DNA of 64,000 nucleotides, from NCBI GenBank assembly GCA_034769895.1, contig CM068369.1, forward strand, positions 429,437,479-429,501,478, written 5' to 3'. Within the stretch, counting starts at the first letter, position 1. Each line of letters begins with the position of its first letter. This DNA is from Magicicada septendecula. Lineage: Eukaryota; Arthropoda; Insecta; Hemiptera; Cicadidae. Both the position numbers and the translations under genes were made by a program. The notes under the pieces were generated by a model. That model saw nothing but the letters and a program-made list of their open reading frames with translations. It was not told the origin of the DNA and searched no databases. Shown piece after piece: positions 56,667 to 64,000 of this stretch.

Positions 56667-59041
56667 TATTACCACGTAAAGCGACATTCACTACGTATCG
56701 ATATCGACTGTCACAAAGTCTAAGTATCAAAAATTATTGCCAGTTCAGATAATGGGAAATTACCCAAAAAATAATGTTCGCTTTTATTTAACAAACACAA
56801 ACAATATGCAACTCAAAGCAGAGCAACCAAATACGATGTTGTTAGGTTAACACACAAAAAAGCCAATATACTCAATTTCATTTTACAGTCCATAAATAAT
56901 ATACTTAGACCTCTTAGTAAGGCGAGTTATTGTGACGGACTCTCACTGTGTCTTCTGATTTAAAATTCAAATTTTCATTACTTTTTACTTTTCTCTGTAC
57001 GCCTTTTACCTTTGTCAGAATATAATTTCGGTCAGAATCGCTTGGTTTGTAAGTGAGTGAGTTAATTTGTAAAATGAATTGCGTTAAACAACGAGTTCTG
57101 TGATACAATGGGAATCGTATATAGGTTCCGTGTCATTTCCAGTTGTGTATTGTTTGTGGATTGTACAATAAAAGTATGTTTTTTTATTGTTTGAGTTGCT
57201 TATTGTTTGTGGTTTTTAAAATAAAAGCGAATAGGCCTATGAATTATTTCTAGAGTTTATAATTTAATTTTAAAATATCGTAAATATTCACTTTTACATT
57301 ACACTATTACAATATAGAACGCAAAATATTACAATTATAATCACTTATTTAGCTGAATCCTTTGACGACATTCGACGTATTACAAAGGCGCTAAAATATT
57401 TGTCATTTATTTTCAAGATTTATGTGTTAAAACTGTTATGTTTAATTATTAAAACTTTTTAATTCATCACGCAATGAGTATTGTTTTTTTAACACTATGT
57501 ACAATAACCAAAAGAACGTTTTCCGAGCTTACGAATAAATAATACTTTAGGAGTGTTCACATACAGTTATGCAATGCGATCGTTCACCATTTATGCGCCT
57601 CTTCCTTCTTATATACTGTAATGTATCTTAACGTATTGGCGCCTGTATACTCACACTGGAAAAGTAAATTACTTTCACTTTCAATTTTCATTTTGTTCCC
57701 AAGATTAAAAATAAGATCATTACAGGAGCCATTCATTTAAAAAAAGATGTTTATTCGTCTAGAAGGGAGATTAAGAATGAACATTAATGCACGCCCTTAA
57801 ATACTTCTGTAGCCTGCATTCTCAATCGTATAAAAGTATATCTGTGAACATCACTAAAATTTAACCCTAGTGGCTTAGATTTCAGAAAAGAATTTAACTC
57901 CCTTTACCCGGTATCTTCTTCCAGCCCAGTTTTCTTAACGTTCATTAAATTGTATATCTGATAGCTTGCTAATTTGATTTTAAATTTCTCCTCTACTCGA
58001 CCTTAACTTAAGATACAAAAAATATATCAGTTCTGTAGCACGTTTCTCAATACAGGTAAATTCCTTTCTATAACACGTGAAGCGTGAAGATTCCTTTCAT
58101 GTTCTACGTGAAGCTATCACTTTTGTCAATGCTACAGATGATTTTTTATTAATACTTTCACATAGCAATAAGACGGACTATGATTTTAGTTGGATATTGA
58201 ATTGTATGCGATATAGTTCTTTGTGTGAGAGCAGGTCCTTCGTTTTATACCACAAATATAAACTCAAATAAGGTTAAAAAAAAATTGAAGACAATTTTTA
58301 AAAACAAAATATATGTCTAACAATTGAAATTGTCGTATGTGTTACCATGTAAACGTTTTTAAAAAGTACATCATTTGATAGTTGAGCTTATTTCAAAATT
58401 AACAGGTTAGTGAACATTTATGCCTTTAGTATTCTAGTGACTCTAGGCCTATATATTTTACGGTATTTCAAATATTTGGTATGAGTTAAGTCTAAAATCA
58501 AAGATAACATTCAACACGATGACAAGAAATCTTATTTAATGATTTACAAATTATTTTGATTACTATATTCAAAATTTTACCTATATTAAATTTTATTTTA
58601 AAAACGATAAATGAAACACGTGTAGTGTGGTTATTACGATTCAAATGAGAACTCGGGTTCGTGTATATTACTCAACACATATTTTTAATTTTTATGTTGA
58701 AAATTTAATGTTCATAAAACGGTAAAAACAAAACGTAACAATTCTTTTTACACAGCAAAAGAACATAGAATCTATTTATGTATGCATGTTAGCAAACGTT
58801 GTAGTCCGCTCAATTAACACTTAGTAGTTAACAATTGGCTTGAGATTACATGAGTTAAATTAACGGCCGTTACTTGCTATAGACGGATGTCCTTGTAGGG
58901 TTGAAAGCTTAAAAATGTTCCCCTAAGAATAGTTCAACTTTTTACGTAAGAGTGTACTGAAGTATTATTTGATATAAAATACAGTTTGAAAAACAGGATA
59001 CAGTAACTCGATATCCGCTGACATTCCTTGTTTCTTTATAG
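56667..59041. other. Non-coding AT-rich, nothing recognised
   Basis: Short open frames (e.g. 58077-58271) have no motif, no splice or promoter context, and are left out. Confidence 0.6.
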
Positions 59042-60195
59042 GTGGATTGCCTTATGGAACAGACAGAAAGAGGCCGGCAGCCCGGGCACACGTACTATAA
59101 TTTATTGGGAATGAGCAGTTCCTACGGGGGACACATGTACTTTTTACGTCAGTATAGAAGTGTTATCAATAAAACATTATCCATTGACACGCACTCGATT
59201 ATAATATAAAATCCATTAACATAACTTGTTTGCTTATAGGTGGATCGTCTTACGGGACAGACAGAGAGAGGCCGGCAGCCCGGACATACACACTATAATT
59301 GGGAAAGAGCTGTTCCTACGGGCGACCCATGTACTTTTTACGTAAGTATAGAAGCGTTATCAATAAAACATTATCCATTGACACGCACTCGATTATAATA
59401 TAAAATCCATTAACATAACTTGTTTGCTTATAGGTGGTTCGTCTTACGGGACAGACAGAAAGAGGCCGACAGTCCGGACATAAACACTATAATTTATTGG
59501 GAAAGAGCTGTTCCTACGGGCGATCCATGTACTTTTTACGTAAGTGTAGAAGTTTAATCAATACGGCTTTTTCAATTAACAAGTACTCGATTATTGGGCG
59601 GAGCCTGATGAGCGTAGCGAAATCAGGCATAGCCCTCTATCCACGACTCGGTGTACAACTTAGGTAGCGAAATCCTCCGAAACTACCCAACCGAATGTTA
59701 TAAAAATTTTCATACGTATCTGGACTGTATTGTAGAGTGCACACATGTAATTTGTATTTCTCTAAGTTATTTAGTTCAAAAGATATTACGATTTTATAAA
59801 AATCTTAGTTTAAATGTGTGAGAGGAAGTGAGATAGAGATATTGTGGCCCAGCTGGCTGTTGTCCGATAAGATAAGATTTTGCTGTACACAAATGCCGGT
59901 GCGTGTGTGTGTGCGTGTACAGCTCCCGCCGCCCGCACTGGCTGTCGCTCGATAAAATAAGATTTTGCTGTATACACTTTGTATTCATGACTCACATGTA
60001 TTTAATTCAAACAGTAGTAGAGCATTGTTCTATGGTGTAGCCAGATGTACGGATTGGACTTAAGTGTTGAACAAGTGTCAATTTTTAGATGAGCATCTAT
60101 GTAGTCGCTGACGCAACTGCAACTTTCATTACATATTGCAACGATTATTCCATACATTCTTATTCATCAATTTAGATGTACGTATTATTTATAGT

Positions 60196-60438
60196 ATGCC
60201 TCGACGGAGAAGAGGTCCAATAAGAGGTCCAAATATTGGTCGTTTAACTACAAATCAAAGACGGATGAGACAGCGACAAAATGTTGCTGCAGCAACTGTT
60301 GAAGGCCCTGCAGAACATAACATGAATCATGTGTTATATGATCAAAACAACACAGGGTATAGGAATCTTCAGAATGAATTTGAAGACAATTTACGATCTC
60401 TAGAATTCTATGAAAGTGAAATTGTTCTCGAGTGTTGA
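60196..60438 (+). pseudogene. Helitron-like protein, N-terminal remnant
   Basis: MPRRRRGPIRGPNIGRLTTN and QRRMRQRQN match the basic, Arg-rich start of Helitron Rep/helicase proteins. After ~80 codons it stops, and the Rep and upstream helicase parts are deleted. Confidence 0.6.
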
Positions 60439-60604
60439 TGCAGCAAACATTTTTTGGTATGTGTCTGCAGGTAAGCGAAACCCAAATAAGTTTACTGCAG
60501 TTAATCCTACAGTACATCCTATTATGTAGAACAAGTCTTGATAGCAAGAGTACAACCAGTGATGCGTGTGTATAGTGTGAAAAAGTTGTCTTTTTAACGG
60601 AGAT

Positions 60605-61397
60605 TATGAGACAGCAAGGTGATGATCAAAAACATTTCAGAGAGACTTTAAATAGAGTCGCAAATGGAACAGTCACTGAACAAGATTATCAGCTAAAAGA
60701 TTTTATGTAAACAATATCGGGACAATTTCAAAGATACTGTCTGTATAATGTCGAAAAATGATGAAATCGAACGCTTTAATTATGAAAAACTCGAAAGCAA
60801 TAAACAACCCGTGGCTCTAATCAATGCAATCCATAATTGCCCAGAAGCCTCTCTAGGAAAATCTGACGATGCTCAGGGATTATTTGCCCAATTACGTTTA
60901 TGTAAAGGTGCTCAAGTTATTGTTAGAAGAAATCTTTGGGTCACAAAAGACTAGCCAACGGTTCAGTTGGGACAGTAACTGATATTATTTATGACCCGGC
61001 AGCTGATCACATGCCAATATGTATACTCGTATCTTTCGAAAAATATACAGGACCAGTTCTGTACGAGAATTCAATACCCATTGTACCAGTAGTGGCATCT
61101 TTCAAGAAAAATGAAATTTCTTGTACTCGCAAACAATTTCCGTTAATGTTAGCATATGCTGTTAGTATACATAGATCGCAAGGGATAACATTAGAGAAGG
61201 CAATTGTTAATTTAGGAGACAATGAATTTCAGGTTGGATTAACGTATGGTGCTCTTTCAAGAGTGAAAACATTACAAGGATTATTATTAAAACCGGCGTT
61301 TAATTTTGATAGACTGCTAAAAATTAATAGAAGTCCATCAATGGTTGATCGTAGAGATGAGTTGCAAAGGTTGTGGAATGTGTCTAATGACAATTAA
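60605..61397 (+). pseudogene. Helitron Pif1-type helicase, C-terminal remnant
   Basis: EIMRQQGDDQKHFRETLNRV (from ~60605), then MSKNDEIERFNYEKLE (60748 on), LCKGAQVIVRRNLWVTK, ANGSVGTVTDIIYDP, and KQFPLMLAYAVSIHRSQGIT with LTYGALSRVKTLQGLLLK, the final Pif1/RecD-like helicase motifs. One frameshift lies at ~60948-60954, and an in-frame stop and other damage lie before 60748. The tail (61000-61397) is well preserved. Confidence 0.82.
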
Positions 61398-62090
61398 TGT
61401 ATATTGTACTATAATGTAGTGTATTCAATAAAAAGTGTGTATCATAAAAGTGTATATATTTTGTTGATTGTCAGAATATTGATAAATATATTATTACGAA
61501 TCTATTTATCTAACGGATCAAAGACGGTTGATTGTAAAAATATTGATAAATAAATTATTACGAATATCAAATGCTCCACCCATTTGTGTCAGTGACACTC
61601 CTATTAATATAAAATCCATTAACATAACGTGTTTGCTTATAGGTGGATCGTCTTACGGGACAGACAGACAGAGGCCGGCAGTCCGGACATACACACTATA
61701 ATTTATTAGAAAGATCTGTTCCTACGGACGATCCATGTACTTTTTACGTAAGTGTAGAAGTTTAATCAATAAAGCTTTTTCAATTAACAAGTAGTCGATT
61801 AGGCTATAATATGAAATCCATTAACATAACTTGTTTGCTTATAGGTGGATCGTCTTACGGGACAGACAGACAGAGGCCGGCAGTCCGGACATACACACTA
61901 TAATTTATTGGAAAGAGCTGTTCCTACGGGCGATCCATGTACTTTTTACGTACGTATAGAAGTTTAATCAATAAAGCTTTTTCAATTAACAAGTAGTCGA
62001 TTAGGCTATAATATGAAATCCATTAACATAACTTGTTTGCTTATAGGTGGATCTCTTATGGACAGACAGACCGGGCATATTGTATAAACA

Positions 62091-64000
62091 CAAAGGCGAA
62101 AGTGAAATAGGTGTTGCGGTAAGAGAGAGCGTAGCCCATCTTTTTCTCGTAATTTTTCACACAAAATGAATTTCTCAACGTAATAGCAATAAATGTTCAC
62201 GAAGCAAAATAGTGTAGGTGAAGCCCCGTTCGCTGACTTCCGTTTATTGAGTTCATTGTTTTAAAGACCTAATAAACAAATAGAAGGAAAGTGATATTAT
62301 CAGTAATGGATTCGCCTCAGTAAAGTGGCGCTAAATTGTGAAATATTACATTAAGTAAATTTTTTCATAACTTGTTTCATGTAATTACACATTGTCTTTA
62401 AAATCCTAATAAAATGATTGTGAATTAATTTTTTTTTTAGTCTTGGCAAGAATTAAATATTATTACTACTCTGACTACTACTATTACTACTGCTTCTACT
62501 AATATTACTGTTATTACTGCTTCTGTTAGAAGTTAAAGGTAGTGTAAACCAGTGGCGGCTGGTGAGTATTGAAATGGGCGGCGCACACTGGGGGCACCAC
62601 TAATCGCGGTTATCAGTAGTTACGTAAAAAATATAAAATATCTTTCCTGGTATTTCAATTTTTGTATAACAATTCTGTTTCTCTGTTGTTATATATATAG
62701 CGAATATCTCTATATCTTTCTTGTTAAATTCTAGAATTCCATGTATCTTTTTTTTTAATAGACAATCTAATGCAATCAGCCTGACAATACGGACAGAATT
62801 TCTTTAAAATCTTTTTAACTGTAGAAAAGCGTCTTTCTCTTTCAACTATAATCTTCATAGTGACAATTATCTTTAAAACAGTCACACATTTGAAAAAGAC
62901 GAGACATTGTATTGTCAAAAAAAAAAAAGAAGAAAACTGTAGCAAAGCTGTTACACCAGAAGCAGTGTATGTATATTATATCTTCACGATCATTTAACAC
63001 TCTCAATTCAGTTCTCGGTTACAATTTATTGCCACCACAGTTACCATGTAGCACATATCTGCTTAATTAAAAAATAGGGAAACATAGGTAAATAGTAAAA
63101 AAAAATTTACTATAAATAAAAGTAGCCTATAATATAAATATTATTTAGAAAAAAAATAATATACACGCAGAAGAAGAAATTGAAGGAGAATTTTTTGGGC
63201 AAAAGTGTTAAAAATGGAGGGAGTCCAGGGAGGAGAGAGAAAAACCCAGGTTCAAAGTGGACTGAAGACAGGAAGAAGAGACACAGTGAGAAGATGAAAG
63301 AGTATTGGAAAAAAGGAAAGAACAAAGAGTAAAGAATTTAAATTGGCCTAGAATTGAATTGTGGTCCCTAGATGTCGATACGGAAAAACAAAATTATATA
63401 ACTTGAAATTATATAAAATTCAAAAAATTGCAGTCATTGCTTGCTTACAGGTAACTTGTTGCTGTTTGAAACATTACAGTTACATTATTTCATAAAATAA
63501 CCTTACAGTTAATTTAACAACAAAATAACATTACAGTTAATTTATTTCATAAAGTATAAATAATATACTTTGGCATATATTTGACATATGAGGAGTGTAG
63601 ATGCAAAACTCGCCTTATCCACTTTTCCTAATTTTGAGAAAAACAATAAAAATTGCTCATTTGTTTCCAAAGCAGGAAACGGTGTTTTTTTTTTGTTTCC
63701 ACATGTTAAGTATATTGAAGAGACATTATTCAGAGACTTGGAGAAATTTTCGTCTATTACATTGGCGGAAATGTAACAGTTAAGTTTGGATAAGGCCAGT
63801 TTTGCTGCCAAACGGTGGATAAGATGAGTTTTGCAACAAACATCGTAGGATTAGACCAGTTTTGGCACAAAATTTGTAATAAATAAGAAACGTACGTTTA
63901 GGTGTACTATTTCATTTATTATAATCACTGAAATTTAAATTAATGTGATTACAGAAGCCGAGAACATTGCAATTTTAACGGTCACAAAAAATTACAATTT
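62091..64000. other. Mostly non-coding, two small curiosities
   Basis: A triplet-like (ATT/ACT/CTG) low-complexity stretch lies at 62460-62525. At 62550 a CAGTGGCGGCTGGTGAGT start resembles a hAT terminal repeat, but the matching end is not in the window. At 63603 and three times in reverse at ~63785-63860 the phrase GCAAAACT(G/C)(G/A)(C/T)CTTATCC appears. Confidence 0.5.
62550..62610 (+). mobile_element. One end of a possible hAT element
   Basis: CAGTGGCGGCTGGTGAGTAT followed by GGGCGGCGCA resembles the CAGTGGCGGCT-type terminus common among animal hAT elements. There is no second end or target duplication in the window. Confidence 0.35.

Larger units (their letters stand above)
59594..61604 (+). 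mobile_element. Helitron/Helentron-type relic, ~2.0 kb
   Basis: It interrupts the ~200-bp tandem array: left flank ...CTCGATTA, right flank TAATATAAAATCC, which adjoin in intact units. The left end TTGGGCGGAGCC has a matching inverted GCTCCACCCATT at 61573-61584, followed by a terminal hairpin GTGTCAGTGACAC (61586-61598), the short asymmetrical TIR plus 3' hairpin layout of Helentrons. No target duplication is made, as expected. Coding remnants of the N-terminus and of the helicase C-terminus remain; the replication-initiator domain is gone. Confidence 0.78.
59042..62090 (+). repeat. Tandem array of ~194-202-bp units with exon-like cores, split by a Helitron-type insertion
   Basis: Exon-like cores lie at 59042-59147, 59240-59341, 59434-59539, then after the insertion at 61643-61747 and 61845-61949, with a decayed sixth from 62047. 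Each core follows an acceptor-like TTTGCTTATAG (the first CTTGTTTCTTTATAG) and ends at TTTTTAC before GTAAGT-type donors (the first and fifth are altered). In the third core a frame reads WFVLRDRQKEADSP..., then TIIYWERAVPTGDPCTFY. Others carry stops or small indels, so most are dead. The spacers also repeat (CATTAACATAACTTG). I do not recognise the peptide. Confidence 0.75.

Noticed and set aside
1-64000. CRISPR arrays, bacterial operons, ribosome binding sites, rRNA genes
   Set aside because: The sequence is eukaryotic; direct repeats seen are satellites or transposon modules without spacer structure, and no rRNA or tRNA sequence was recognised.

Overview
The window looks like an insect nuclear genome. 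It is AT-rich and gene-poor, with dense Tc1/mariner, Ty3/gypsy, Helitron-like and Penelope-like debris. It carries one intronless heat-inducible Hsp70 gene with arthropod-style HSEs, a TATA box and a TCAGT initiator. A hemimetabolous insect is my guess from the repeat-rich style, but nothing here fixes the species.

Layout. 1-757: internally deleted Tigger/pogo element cut by the window edge. 1275-~18560: one old, heavily broken Ty3/gypsy retrotransposon (5' LTR, gag, protease, RNase H and integrase remnants still legible), split by a pogo-type MITE, a Harbinger-like MITE, mariner A, mariner B and a long-TIR element of unknown superfamily. Mariner B is itself split by a young non-autonomous LTR element (8490-14719), so nesting is three deep. 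18510-23585: diverged tandem repeat field with hammerhead-like CTGATGA...GAAAC cores and a LINE scrap with a 15-bp target duplication. 23586-37600: mostly non-coding, with two head-to-head Penelope-like relics, a single short one, and a nearly intact mariner (C). 37618-40505: Hsp70 with a triplicated upstream module. 42480-42584: a candidate first coding exon. 44610-54685: a very young, whole-looking Ty3/gypsy element (Osvaldo-like by size and Lys-type primer sites) with gag, pol and an unusual leader containing several primer-binding-site-like repeats. 56117-56666: a long-TIR MITE. 59042-62090: a tandem array of ~200-bp units, each with an exon-like core between splice-site-like sequences, interrupted by a Helentron/Helitron relic. 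The last 2 kb hold little.

The only confidently functional host gene is Hsp70. The items I would examine first are the long-TIR element at 15330-18008 with its non-transposase-like ORF, the primer-site array at 46698-47311, the palindromic Penelope-like relics with target duplications, and the exon-like tandem array.
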